Made by a program: the position numbers and the translations under genes | Notes under the pieces: generated by a model | Database searches by the model: none | The model's input: only the letters and a program-made list of their open reading frames with translations | Told to the model about the DNA's origin: nothing | Part shown: positions 15,444-24,534 of the stretch, in pieces | How the letters are laid out: each line of letters opens with the position of its first letter | How positions within the stretch are numbered: the stretch's first letter is position 1 | Virus record (IMG/VR): IMGVR_UViG_3300025687_000196 | Location: 1 to 31,660 of that record | From: a virus | Length of the DNA: 31,660 nucleotides | Direction: 5' to 3' (one strand)

Positions 15444-15860
15444 ATGCCAACCGCATACACGCCCGAAGAGGGTCAACAACTTATTGCTAACATGATCTTT
15501 AAACAAGCTGACTCAAATCGAGGCACTGACCTTCAGCTTGGGCTGATGACTAACACAACGGGCATCGGGGAGACTACCGTCTATGGTGACATTACGGAGC
15601 CTACAGGCGGTAACTACGCCCGCTATACCTTGCTGGATACGGGTTGGACGATCTCTTCAGCAGGGCTGGCTTCGTATGTGAAGCAGGTATTTACTGCGAC
15701 GGTCACGCCTTACTCAGCAGACATTACAGGTTTTTTTATCTGCTCAACGGGCGTTGCCCCTAAGATTCTGCGTATTCAGGTAGAAGATGCGGCGGCCTCT
15801 ATCGCCGTGAACGAAAGCTACGCGGTAACTCCGTCTATTGACATCGGGACTTCGAGCTGA
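15444..15860 (+). CDS. Beta-rich tail-region protein, 138 aa
   Basis: Begins two bases after the previous stop. The order 'YTPEEGQQLIANMIFKQ', 'TDLQLGLMTNTTGIGE', 'YARYTLLDTGWTIS', 'FTATVTPYSADITGFFICSTG', 'ILRIQVEDAA' resembles small phage proteins of similar length (the 138-aa protein at 5022 has the same overall size and strand pattern, though without clear identity). Structural role inferred from context. It separates two LamG adhesins and ends in a TGATG overlap. Confidence 0.6.
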   Translation: MPTAYTPEEGQQLIANMIFKQADSNRGTDLQLGLMTNTTGIGETTVYGDITEPTGGNYARYTLLDTGWTISSAGLASYVKQVFTATVTPYSADITGFFICSTGVAPKILRIQVEDAAASIAVNESYAVTPSIDIGTSS

Positions 15861-17005
15861 TGGCCTACGAACCTATCCCCCATTTAGATAAATACAAGCT
15901 GATTCTACCCCTGAATGACAGCACTCCCACAAATTACGCTCCATACGGGAACTTAGGCATTAGGCTTACTAGGGAAGGGGGGATAACTCACACCGGCGCT
16001 TCCTACAAGCACTACGCAGCTAGTTGGTATAGTGATGGTTCTAGTGATGGTTTGGCCATTACAGGAGGGGCATTCGCTTATGGTACAGAGGATTTCACAT
16101 TAGCTTTTTGGGTAAACGCCTTAACTAGCCCAGAAACCTACCCTTTTATCATGGCGTCGTCCCTATATAACGCAGGGAACGGTTTTATTGTCACTATAAA
16201 TGGCCCAGCAACTGGTTGGGGCGGCCCTGGGGACGTATCCTTCCAAGGGTCTACCGCACTTACTCATAGAGTTTCATTTGGTACAGGTAATGCCTCACCC
16301 ATACTTAACTCAGGGTGGCGGCATATAGCCTTTGTTAGACAAGGGGTAGAACATTACTGCTTTGTCGATGGTGTTTTATCACAACAGGTAACTGCCACTG
16401 GATTAGCAGATTATCAAGAATACCAAACTCCTCGCCTTTGGGGAACTACAGACGCATACACCGCTGGTGATTTTAAAGGGTATTTACAAGACGTTATCTC
16501 CGTTAAAGGGGCTGCCTTATGGACTTCGGATTTTACACCTCCTGGGCCTTTAATTGAAACAAGTTCACTAGGAAACATAATTATAGCGCCTACCAATCCC
16601 ATACCTTTTACGCTATCGTTATCCTTAGTAGAGTCCTTGAGCGCAACAAATTTTTCTGCGGTTGTTACTAATGCTAATACCGGGTTCATTATGTCAAAAA
16701 CAACCGTTTCTGGCGCAAACCCTACTATCAACCTCAGCACAAATGACCCTTGTTTTGTCACACTATATCCTGATTATGGCACGATATGGGCAGCAAATAC
16801 TGCTTATGCGCTCAACGACAAAGTATTCCCAACCGACCCCGCGACCACCCCGTACTATTACGAATGCACCACGGCGGGAACCACTGGTGCGACAGAACCG
16901 ACATGGCCGACATCCGCTGGAACAGTCAATGACGGGACAGTGGCATGGACACTTGTTGAACAAATGGTTCAGCCCATTACTCAAGGCCCCTTGATTCCGA
17001 CATGA
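15860..17005 (+). CDS. LamG adhesin B with C-terminal carbohydrate-binding-type domain
   Basis: 381 aa. Residues about 50-230 are a LamG/concanavalin-like sandwich ('DFTLAFWVNALTS', 'GWRHIAFVRQGVEHYCFVDG', 'GYLQDVISVKGAALWTSDFTP'). A linker at about 230-300 includes 'KTTVSGANPTI', related to a motif at the start of the next protein. Residues about 308-367 form a separate unit, 'WAANTAYALNDKVFP', 'YYYECTTAGTTGATEPTWP', 'DGTVAWTLVE', the pattern of short chitin-binding/CBM5_12-like modules common at fibre ends. So one chain offers two potential glycan-binding modules. TGATG at the start and ATGA at the end couple it to both neighbours. Confidence 0.75.
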   Translation: MAYEPIPHLDKYKLILPLNDSTPTNYAPYGNLGIRLTREGGITHTGASYKHYAASWYSDGSSDGLAITGGAFAYGTEDFTLAFWVNALTSPETYPFIMASSLYNAGNGFIVTINGPATGWGGPGDVSFQGSTALTHRVSFGTGNASPILNSGWRHIAFVRQGVEHYCFVDGVLSQQVTATGLADYQEYQTPRLWGTTDAYTAGDFKGYLQDVISVKGAALWTSDFTPPGPLIETSSLGNIIIAPTNPIPFTLSLSLVESLSATNFSAVVTNANTGFIMSKTTVSGANPTINLSTNDPCFVTLYPDYGTIWAANTAYALNDKVFPTDPATTPYYYECTTAGTTGATEPTWPTSAGTVNDGTVAWTLVEQMVQPITQGPLIPT

Positions 17006-18165
17006 CTGATTTTGTATTTACGGGAAATCCTTATACCCCGTCTGGGTCGTTTACGTTCCAGATATATACAATCATCCATGATGCCACCGGTGTCGGATCC
17101 GTTCTTATTGCGCAGACCTCAGTTTCTGGAGCGAATCAGGCTATCGGCGTAGGGGCTATAAGCCTAACGGGGCTGTCCCCTACGCAACACATTATTAATC
17201 GTATCGGCGTTGGGTCGATTGATTTTAAGCAGACCTCCGCTGTAGAGTTTATCGTAAACCACGTTGGGGTCGGGTCAATACAGGTAAGGTGGCTGTCGTG
17301 GGTGACCCACCCAATACAGAAAGTAGGAATAGGGGGTATCCCCGCCACGGCATCTTCTGCGGTAGAATATATCCCCTATCTGTTTAACCCCGGAGTTGAC
17401 CCACAGTTTAACTTAGTGGAGATATATACCGGATGTGGTTACTATGGCGGGGCAACCGATTGCCGGGAACGCTCCCGTAACCACCACGTGTTAACCTCCG
17501 TGAATGGGGCGCAAGTGGTAAAGATGGAGCCAACTTATAATGGCGGGGTCTACGCTTTAGATGGGGTTAATCAATACATTAGTTCCGACGTTGGCATCAG
17601 TATTGCCCCTTCATCCTCTGACTTTACGATGGAAGCGCGTATTTACCCGAACAATATAACTGCTGACGGGGGTATCGGATTCATCGGTACGTTCGGCTCG
17701 TCTGCGGGTGAGATTGCCTTTATACTTACGGCGAATTACGGTCTTGTCGGGTATGTGAATGATGGTCTCGGTACTACCATCTCCGTAGCGACTGCTGATG
17801 CGGTAGTTGGCAATCAGACGTGGACGCATGTTGCATTTAGCCGTAGCGCATCAGAGTTGACGTTATTTGTCGATGGGGTAAAATTAGCGTATACCGCAAT
17901 AGGAGCGACCTCATTTATCCCCGTAGAACAGTATTTTGTAGGATATGCGTTTTATAACGGACTGGATACTTACTTCAAAGGATTTATAGAAGATGTTATT
18001 TATTGCCGGGCTGATAAGTACCCGTCAGAGTTTACTCCGAGGGAGCGATCCTACCGTTATGAGTTACCGATAGATTCTCGGGAGTTTGAAGAGCGTAAAC
18101 AGAAACGACCTGCACGACCCCGAGCACTTAACCAGAACTACTTTATCAACCGAATAGGAATTTAA
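17002..18165 (+). CDS. LamG adhesin C with N-terminal 'RIGVGSI' repeats
   Basis: 387 aa, start in an ATGA overlap. The first 130 residues carry a loose repeat of about 25-28 residues, seen as 'INRIGVGSIDF', 'VNHVGVGSIQV' and 'IQKVGIGGIPA', with 'AQTSVSGANQAIGVG' before them. Residues about 165-345 are a LamG-like sandwich ('DFTMEARIYPNN', 'WTHVAFSRSASELTLFVDG', 'FIEDVIYCRADKYPSEFTPRE'). The C-terminus is basic and ends 'ALNQNYFINRIGI', matching adhesin A. The final INRIGI also echoes the N-terminal repeat. Likely a tail adhesin; the binding target is unknown. Confidence 0.75.
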   Translation: MTDFVFTGNPYTPSGSFTFQIYTIIHDATGVGSVLIAQTSVSGANQAIGVGAISLTGLSPTQHIINRIGVGSIDFKQTSAVEFIVNHVGVGSIQVRWLSWVTHPIQKVGIGGIPATASSAVEYIPYLFNPGVDPQFNLVEIYTGCGYYGGATDCRERSRNHHVLTSVNGAQVVKMEPTYNGGVYALDGVNQYISSDVGISIAPSSSDFTMEARIYPNNITADGGIGFIGTFGSSAGEIAFILTANYGLVGYVNDGLGTTISVATADAVVGNQTWTHVAFSRSASELTLFVDGVKLAYTAIGATSFIPVEQYFVGYAFYNGLDTYFKGFIEDVIYCRADKYPSEFTPRERSYRYELPIDSREFEERKQKRPARPRALNQNYFINRIGI

Positions 18166-18167
18166 TT

Positions 18168-18635
18168 ATGGCAGGTATTATTGCATCAGCGATCACCGCA
18201 CCTTTAGCTCTGTCCGTTTCAACTGCGGTTTACCCTCTTAATCTGACCGCACCTGCGAATCAGCGAATTAAGATTCTTCGCTGGTCTGTGATGTTCGATG
18301 AAGAAACCGGCGACGCGACCCCCGCAATCCCAATCACTGTAGATGTGGGTAAAGGTACATTGGTCACCGGTACTTCGGCGTTGACGGCTAATAAGGTCAG
18401 CGCGGGGACTGAGACGTTACAGACTACCGTCTTGCAAAACGGGACGGGGATTACCACGTTTTCAGCCTTGGACAGCTCTATTGTTAACCCGCAAACCTCT
18501 TATGAAGTGATCTTCCCAATGGGGCAAGAGTTAATTATCCAAGGCGGAGAAGAGTTTGTCATGCGGGTCACACCTGGGGGTGTTATCAGTACCAATGGGC
18601 TTAACGTCAAAGCTAAAGTCTGGTTTGAAGAATAA
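18168..18635 (+). CDS. Beta-rich virion protein, 155 aa
   Basis: No named family. Strand-rich throughout, with 'LNLTAPANQRIKILRWSVMFDE' and a C-terminal 'EEFVMRVTPGGV' and 'VKAKVWFEE', consistent with a jelly-roll or beta-sandwich of the sort used in small fibre-tip proteins. No catalytic residues or membrane segments. AGGA at about 18156-18159 serves ATG 18168. TAATG overlap with the next gene. A structural role is inferred from composition and neighbours. Confidence 0.55.
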   Translation: MAGIIASAITAPLALSVSTAVYPLNLTAPANQRIKILRWSVMFDEETGDATPAIPITVDVGKGTLVTGTSALTANKVSAGTETLQTTVLQNGTGITTFSALDSSIVNPQTSYEVIFPMGQELIIQGGEEFVMRVTPGGVISTNGLNVKAKVWFEE

Positions 18636-19849
18636 TGAATAAGCGCGGCACAGCCTGGTGGGGTTGGTGGCAGAAGAAGTATATCCCTCCACCCGCTCAC
18701 GCGGATGCTAATCTAGGCACTTTCGCTAGTGATCTAGTCGCATCTGGAGGACCTGTAGCGGGTATTACCGTTAGCTTATCGGGGTTTTCTACATCGATAT
18801 CCGGTTATAGTGGCGGAGCTTCGGCTTTAAAAGGCCCTTCGATTACTATTGAGGTTACCGGTACTTTAGACGGGTATGCTACAGCCGACCTGAATGGATT
18901 TTCCACCGCTATTACTGCGCACGGTCTGAATGGGGCGGTTGGTACGACGGTCAATTTGGCCTATGGTATCGAGTCCCTAAGTGGGTTTGAACTCACTTTA
19001 GACGCGCACGGTGGTGGCTACGCCCACTTAGATTCGGTTGCATCCACCCTTAATTCTTACGGGGGCGGTAGTGCGGCTATTACGTCGTTTGATTCGGTTA
19101 TTGCCGGGGTTGGCACTACGGGTAGTGTCACTTCAACAACGCTCAAGGGACCCGCACGAAGTCTAAGTACTTATGGTGGGGCCTCGGTTACGCTGTCGTC
19201 GTTTACCGCCATCGCATCTGGTGCGGGTGTAACCGGGTTTTATGGTGTAGCCAATCTGAGGGGGCCAACTAGCTCTCTGCAAGCCAGTGCACATAGTCTG
19301 GATTACGGGGTAGCTACTTTAAGCGCACCGAATATGTCTTTAGTATGGGGCGCTGCGACTTTAAACGGGTTCGCTACGCAACTAGTATCGGGCGCGCAAA
19401 TCCAACAAAATCCGGCATTTGCGTATGCTATGAACATCCATTCCGCCGAAACTAGCATCTATACTAATTACGATTTTAGTTATATCATACGACTAGGCGC
19501 GTCGTACTATGGCGTTAAGTCGGATGGACTGTATTTATTGGAAGGCGCTACTGATGCTGATACGGCCATTAACGCCCGAATTAAAACCTCTATGATGGAC
19601 TTTGAGACTGCGTTACATAAGCGCGTGCCGTATGTGTATTTAGACACCGAGTTTGATACGACGATAACGCCGTATGTTGAAGGTGCAGCAACCGGCGAGT
19701 ACACGGCGGGTTTTAACGGTCGTCGAACCCATTTGGCTCGCGGCCCTAGAGGGCGACAGTGGGAATTTGAAGTTAAGAATGTGGATGGTGGTGATATGAA
19801 ACTAGGTTCGCTTGAGGCTTTGGCCCAGGTTATTACGAGGAAAGTATAA
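18635..19849 (+). CDS. Gly-rich repeat protein with conserved phage tail C-terminus
   Basis: 404 aa. The start 'MNKRGTAWWGWWQKKYIPPP' is basic and Trp-rich. Residues about 30-260 are an irregular repeat of 20-25 residues centred on 'L.GF.T.I..YGG' / 'LKGP', poor in charged residues, likely a beta-solenoid or extended shaft. Residues about 265-404 form a conserved domain: 'NPAFAYAMNIHSAETSIYTNY', 'GASYYGVKSDGLYLLEGATDA', 'INARIKTSMMDFETALHKRVPYVYL' and the closing 'RGRQWEFEVKNVDGGDMKLGSLEAL'. This C-terminal domain is recognisable from many phage tail proteins that follow the fibre genes, role undefined. TAATG couples it on both sides. Confidence 0.7.
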   Translation: MNKRGTAWWGWWQKKYIPPPAHADANLGTFASDLVASGGPVAGITVSLSGFSTSISGYSGGASALKGPSITIEVTGTLDGYATADLNGFSTAITAHGLNGAVGTTVNLAYGIESLSGFELTLDAHGGGYAHLDSVASTLNSYGGGSAAITSFDSVIAGVGTTGSVTSTTLKGPARSLSTYGGASVTLSSFTAIASGAGVTGFYGVANLRGPTSSLQASAHSLDYGVATLSAPNMSLVWGAATLNGFATQLVSGAQIQQNPAFAYAMNIHSAETSIYTNYDFSYIIRLGASYYGVKSDGLYLLEGATDADTAINARIKTSMMDFETALHKRVPYVYLDTEFDTTITPYVEGAATGEYTAGFNGRRTHLARGPRGRQWEFEVKNVDGGDMKLGSLEALAQVITRKV

Positions 19850-22362
19850 TGCCGAGTGTAGATAGTCTTATTGCTGCGCAGGAAGCTAGGGCGGAAAGTT
19901 ATGCGAGTGAAGCCGAGGATGAATTACGTTCGGCTATTTCGGCATCTAATACGACATACCCCTTTGAATGGGTAGACTATGACCCTTTAGGCGAGTGGCC
20001 TAAGGATATCGTATTAGATACTCAGACGCCACGGTTTGAAGATGCGTTTATTGAGCAAGTCAATAATGCGATCTATCCGAGTTTTAAAGATGTCTATATC
20101 CCTAGTGTCCCGGAGTTTCCGGAGCCAGTTTCTCCAGACTTAGAGGGACTATTCGATACTCCGGAGCCGGTGTACGATGTACAATCGTTCACTAAGACAC
20201 CTCCTTCATTAAAGACGGATGGATTATTCGACCAAGGCCCATTAGATCTAGATATTCCTGATTTTGAAGGGTCAATCCCTGATGTGGATACGACGGGGCT
20301 ATTTACTCAAACTGCTCCGGATTCAACGGTAGAGGAATTTGCAGGTGAGATTCCACCCATTGATACGGATGGGTTATTTTTACAACCGGTGCCTAATTAC
20401 GAGGTTGATGAATTTACCGGTGAAGTTCCTTCTATTGATCTGGATGATATTAGAGATCAGTTTGATTCGATTGATTCGCCTGATGTTATTACTCACGAAC
20501 CTCCGCCGCTGTCAGATATTACAATCAAACCAGCTCCGGAAGTTACACTACCCGAGTTCGATCCGGTCTATGAGCTTCCAGTTATTGCTGACCCGCAGGA
20601 TTATGCCGCTATGTATGCGACATCCTATCGGGATGTATTACCGGAGATGAAAGGATTTTTAGATCGGACCGTTGATACTTGGATTGCAGAATATGCCCCG
20701 GAGTTTAAGACTAACTTAGCCGCTCTCGAGGCTAAAATTGCGACGGATATGCAGGGCGGTCGTGGATTATCGGATGAATTTGAGGCGCAATTATACACCC
20801 GAGCACGAACCCGCATTGAGGGGGAACGGGTGCGCAATGAGCAACAGCTCATGGATGGCATGACGAAGCGTGGGTTTGTACTCCCTGCTGGAGCGGTGTC
20901 CGCTGGGTTACAGAATATCCATCAGGCGACTTCGGATGCTTTGGCTCAGCAAGCTACGGAAATTGCGATTGAACGGGCCAAAATGGAGCTGCAGCATTTA
21001 CAGTTTGTCATGCAAATGAGTAAAGGCGTGCAGGAATTTTTGCTGGGCTCTGCACTGCAGTATGCTAATACTATTGCAAACCTCAATGGGCAGGCACTGC
21101 AATATTCCAAAGAATTTGCAACATTGGCCGCTGAGTCTTATAACCAGACCTTAGAGCGGGCCAAATTGTTTTTGGAAGTTTATAAGACGGAAGCTGCGGT
21201 ATATGAGACTGAACTTAAAGCGTCGCTAGCGCAGATTGATATTTATAAGCTGGAGTTGGAGGCCGAAAAACTGAAAGTTGAGGTGGATGCAAATCGCGTT
21301 AAGTTGTATAGCGAGTTAGTCGCCACGGAAACGCAGAAGGTCACTCAGTATGTCGCCCGTATTGACGCGGTGGCGAAACGTGCGGAGTTTGAGAAGCTTC
21401 AGTTGGAGTTGTTTAAGTCTCAGGTGGAGGCTTATATTGCTACGACTCAGGCTAAAGAAATCGAGTATAAGATTTACGTTGCCGCGTTAAACGGGGATAA
21501 GACCAAGCTTGAAGCGGAATTATCTAAATTAGAGGTCGTTGATAAAGAACTGAACATCTATAAGGCTAATTTAGAAGCTAAGGAATTAGAGAGTCGGCTT
21601 TATACGGCGGCGATCAATGGCGATAAGGCGAAGTTGGAGGGCGAGTTAGCGAAACTGAAAGTTTCTGAGGTTGAGGTTGAGTTGTACAAGGCTATTCTGG
21701 CCGGTAAAGATTCGGCAACTCAGTTATTCCGCGCTGCTATTGAGTTGGATAAAGCTAAGCTGGAGGGCGAGGTCGCTAAGTTAGAAGTTTATGGTAAAGA
21801 GGTAGACGCTCATAAGCTGCTGCTTCAATCCAAAGAACTGGAACTTAAAATTTATAACGCCGCTTTAGAGGGTGACGCCACTCGATTGAAGGGCGAGGTT
21901 ACTAAGCTTGAAGCGCATAACGCCGAGTTAGAAGCGATTAAAACTCAGTCTGGGGTGGAAGTCGCTATATCTAAGCACGACATTGAGTTTAATAGATCTT
22001 TGATTGAGGCGTACCAAGCCGATCTTGAAGCGTATAAAACCGAGGTTGGTGCGGAAAGCACTCGGTTTAAAGGGGTTGTAGATGAGTACAAGGCTCGATT
22101 GACGGGGTATTTAGAGAAGAATAAAACAGAAATTTTGCGCTTTGAGGCAGAAATGAAAAAAATCAAAGAGCAAATTGAAGATCGGCGCTTTGATACGGAT
22201 CAGGTGAACACGGTTAAAGCTAAATCCGCTGATTTTAATATCCAACAGAAACGATTTCAGGCAGAGTCTCTCACGAATATCGGTAATATTTACGGGTCCA
22301 TGGCCGCTGCTGCATTGAGCTCAACTAATACGATGGTATCTCAGATAGACGAGGGAGGCTAA
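19849..22362 (+). CDS. Large coiled-coil virion protein with two repeat arrays
   Basis: 837 aa. Residues 98-197 hold four 25-residue repeats of the type 'TDGLF.Q.P....V.EF.GE.P.ID', proline- and acid-rich and probably extended. About 215-330 is a mixed region. From about 330 to the end it is almost entirely helical, with long Lys/Glu/Leu/Ala coiled coil. Residues 543-668 contain three 42-residue repeats (six heptads each) and a decayed fourth to about 705. No catalytic motif or membrane segment. Length and coiled-coil content, and the position between the tail genes and the giant protein, suggest an internal or ejection protein; a tape-measure-like role is less likely in a short-tailed phage. 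Start in a TAATG overlap. Confidence 0.65.
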   Translation: MPSVDSLIAAQEARAESYASEAEDELRSAISASNTTYPFEWVDYDPLGEWPKDIVLDTQTPRFEDAFIEQVNNAIYPSFKDVYIPSVPEFPEPVSPDLEGLFDTPEPVYDVQSFTKTPPSLKTDGLFDQGPLDLDIPDFEGSIPDVDTTGLFTQTAPDSTVEEFAGEIPPIDTDGLFLQPVPNYEVDEFTGEVPSIDLDDIRDQFDSIDSPDVITHEPPPLSDITIKPAPEVTLPEFDPVYELPVIADPQDYAAMYATSYRDVLPEMKGFLDRTVDTWIAEYAPEFKTNLAALEAKIATDMQGGRGLSDEFEAQLYTRARTRIEGERVRNEQQLMDGMTKRGFVLPAGAVSAGLQNIHQATSDALAQQATEIAIERAKMELQHLQFVMQMSKGVQEFLLGSALQYANTIANLNGQALQYSKEFATLAAESYNQTLERAKLFLEVYKTEAAVYETELKASLAQIDIYKLELEAEKLKVEVDANRVKLYSELVATETQKVTQYVARIDAVAKRAEFEKLQLELFKSQVEAYIATTQAKEIEYKIYVAALNGDKTKLEAELSKLEVVDKELNIYKANLEAKELESRLYTAAINGDKAKLEGELAKLKVSEVEVELYKAILAGKDSATQLFRAAIELDKAKLEGEVAKLEVYGKEVDAHKLLLQSKELELKIYNAALEGDATRLKGEVTKLEAHNAELEAIKTQSGVEVAISKHDIEFNRSLIEAYQADLEAYKTEVGAESTRFKGVVDEYKARLTGYLEKNKTEILRFEAEMKKIKEQIEDRRFDTDQVNTVKAKSADFNIQQKRFQAESLTNIGNIYGSMAAAALSSTNTMVSQIDEGG
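20140..20439 (+). repeat. Four 75-bp in-frame repeats (25-aa units)
   Basis: Units begin at 20140, 20215, 20290 and 20365. The protein units share GLF at positions 3-5, a proline near 9-10, F at 17 and a Pro/Asp end, while the DNA has diverged considerably, so this is an old duplication kept by selection on protein pattern. Confidence 0.75.
21475..21960 (+). repeat. 126-bp in-frame tandem repeat (42-aa, six-heptad units)
   Basis: Units begin at 21475, 21601, 21727 and 21853; the fourth degenerates after about 36 residues. Each starts (Y/F)-x-AA and carries 'DKAKLEGE.AKLEV' at about 8-21. Exactly 42 residues equals six heptads, so adding or losing a unit keeps the coiled-coil register. Confidence 0.85.
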
Positions 22363-22363
22363 G

Positions 22364-22939
22364 ATGACACTAATAGCATCATTCGATAAGAATAATAATT
22401 CTATATCTAGTTTAAAGGGTATAGATCCACCGAATTATACCCACAACAGTATTACTTCGGGGGCGTCTAGAAATAATGTCGCACCCAGTCAAGATTCTCT
22501 GGCTAAAGTGGGTATGCAGCCGAAACGGAATACATTCGATGGAAGTTACAATGTCCCTAAAGGAGGCGTACTGCCGTCGTTTAATACGAAGAATTATATC
22601 TCGTCACTACGGGCTGACACTGCGGTCAAAGTGGGTGATGCCTATCGACGCGGGGATATTACTTCGGATGAGGCGTCTAGGCTGATGCCTCAAGCGGCTG
22701 CTGGGGCTGGAGATATAAGTATGTTGCCAGCACCACCAGCGCCTGTGGCTAGACCGCCTATGCGGGTGGACGGGCTAACCGCCCTTGATGCGTATAAACA
22801 AACTCAATCGAATTTACCGAAGCGCCCCATTAGACGATCCTCCGGATCTACCCCTCTCGATGCTGCGTTATCTCCGACTATTCCTACAACCGACACCGGA
22901 AGTACTTCGTTGGATATACTACTAGACCCGAATAAATAG
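22364..22939 (+). CDS. Low-complexity hypothetical protein, 191 aa
   Basis: Rich in Ser, Asn, Pro, Asp and Thr, with few hydrophobic clusters; probably disordered except for a helix around residues 80-110 ('TAVKVGDAYRRGDITSDEASRLM'). The C-terminus has two near repeats, 'GSTPLDAALSP' and 'GSTSLDILLDP'. No family recognised. GGGAGG at 22353-22358, 5 bases before ATG, is a strong ribosome site. Its place in the block before the giant protein suggests a minor virion or assembly protein. Confidence 0.55.
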   Translation: MTLIASFDKNNNSISSLKGIDPPNYTHNSITSGASRNNVAPSQDSLAKVGMQPKRNTFDGSYNVPKGGVLPSFNTKNYISSLRADTAVKVGDAYRRGDITSDEASRLMPQAAAGAGDISMLPAPPAPVARPPMRVDGLTALDAYKQTQSNLPKRPIRRSSGSTPLDAALSPTIPTTDTGSTSLDILLDPNK

Positions 22940-22977
22940 GATCTTTATGGCGGGCTTAACTTTCTTGGAGGTTTGTG

Positions 22978-24534
22978 ATGGCTATTAGGCAAGCGTACCC
23001 GTTTTTACCTGAAGCAGCCGATGAAATGCGGCGCGTTTCTATACCAATACCGGCGTCAGACTCGGCGATGACTAATGTGAATCGCACTGGAAATGGGGGG
23101 CAATTTAGAATGGATAATGATCTTATAGATCATTATAAGCGGGTACAGGAGCATGGTAATTACCCTCTATCTAAAAGTACAAAAAATCTTAACCCAAATG
23201 GGGGTAGTCCTGTAATGGATGTACTACGTAAAGGGCGAAACTCCGCAGTCGATTATTTAGCATCGACGGGTATTCCTGCGGCTGTTGACTACGTGAGTAG
23301 AGAGGTCATAGAGCCGTCTGCTAATAGGGATAAATTAATTAAGGCGCAGCGTAAAGGGTCTATGGCGGATTTTGCTAATCCTATCAAAGACCTATGGAAG
23401 CCGGTAACCGACTTTTCGCGTAAAAGATGGGAGCCGTTCAGAAAAGATGTAGCCGATTATGGGTTACTCGCCCCTTTTATAGCTCCGGCGAGGGCAAGTG
23501 AACATATTATTAACGACGCTGTAACCACTGGTAAAAATATGTTTGGCGGGCTAACCACCATCGATACTGAATTAAAGCAACTAGCTGGAGGTTCTGGTGA
23601 ATCCGCAAAAGCGTCTGGAGTAACCGACGCGCAAAAACAAGCGCCACCTAAAGGTAAAGCGTATGTGCCCCCTAAGTCTGCTCCAGCGGCACAACCCAGC
23701 GAATACTTTGATAAAGGCGGTGTATCTTATAGAGCATTCCCTAACGCGAAGGCCTTAGATAAGCGCGTTGAGTTTGGTAATGGTAACTACATTGCATCCG
23801 AGCATTTAACCCCTGAGAAGGCGGCCCGTATGGCACAGCATCTGCGGGAGGGGTCGCCTACTGGGCCTAAAGATCCCGTGTATCCTACGTATCAGCCGCC
23901 GGTGTACCAACAAGCTGCGCCACAAGGTTTGACGATGCAGGATATGTTGGACATGATGCCGGAGCAGCGGGGTGATTTGACTCGTGCGGAAAACGCTCGT
24001 ATTCGTAGACAGCAGAATATCATGATGAAGCTGTTTGCGAACCAGCCTAACCCTGCTCAGGGTAAGGCGGCTGATCCGTTGGGGGCTTATAAGAAACAGC
24101 TAGAAGTTATGAACCTGCAGCAGCAGATGGGTATTAATGCGGATACGGCCAGACGGAACGCGATTAAAGATCATAATGAAGTTGCTAAGTATAAGAACCG
24201 ATATGCACAGGACACTCAAAAGAATCGTCAGGCTGCATTCAAATCGAACCTTGATTTAGCTAAAGCCATTTACGGCGATGACCTTGCAACGGCTTTTGTT
24301 AAGTCTGTCGGGCGCGGCGATAAGCTCCTAAAAGATAGAGGGTTCCCGGTTCGTGCTGCGGACATGGATGCGGATCAGTTTAACGCACTGATGCAGTTGT
24401 TCGCCCCAGAATATCAAGCGGTTAAGGAATCGAATACACCTTGGATCGGCTATGCCGACCCGATAACTACTGAACAACTAGATAATATATGGACTAGGAT
24501 GTTCTCTAAAAAGGCTAATCCCGCCGTACAATAG
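22978..24534 (+). CDS. Putative internal virion protein, 518 aa
   Basis: ATG 22978 is chosen because GGAGG at 22967-22971 lies 6 bases upstream; GTG at 22975 is an alternative. No catalytic motif recognised. Residues about 70-185 are helical with alternating basic and hydrophobic segments; about 200-250 is a Lys/Ala/Pro linker; about 305-450 is Gln/Met/Asn-rich helix ('MLDMMPEQRGDLTRAENARI', 'KKQLEVMNLQQQMGINADTA'). Gln-rich helical proteins of this sort, placed just before a very large virion protein, are typical of ejected internal proteins of podoviruses. The role is inferred from composition and neighbours. Its last 20 bases overlap a candidate antisense gene. Confidence 0.6.
   Translation: MAIRQAYPFLPEAADEMRRVSIPIPASDSAMTNVNRTGNGGQFRMDNDLIDHYKRVQEHGNYPLSKSTKNLNPNGGSPVMDVLRKGRNSAVDYLASTGIPAAVDYVSREVIEPSANRDKLIKAQRKGSMADFANPIKDLWKPVTDFSRKRWEPFRKDVADYGLLAPFIAPARASEHIINDAVTTGKNMFGGLTTIDTELKQLAGGSGESAKASGVTDAQKQAPPKGKAYVPPKSAPAAQPSEYFDKGGVSYRAFPNAKALDKRVEFGNGNYIASEHLTPEKAARMAQHLREGSPTGPKDPVYPTYQPPVYQQAAPQGLTMQDMLDMMPEQRGDLTRAENARIRRQQNIMMKLFANQPNPAQGKAADPLGAYKKQLEVMNLQQQMGINADTARRNAIKDHNEVAKYKNRYAQDTQKNRQAAFKSNLDLAKAIYGDDLATAFVKSVGRGDKLLKDRGFPVRAADMDADQFNALMQLFAPEYQAVKESNTPWIGYADPITTEQLDNIWTRMFSKKANPAVQ

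Noticed and set aside
18130-18200. Adhesin C and the following 155-aa gene as one broken gene
   Set aside because: The frames differ, there is an AGGA ribosome site, and MAGIIAS has only weak resemblance to the repeat GIGGIPATAS.
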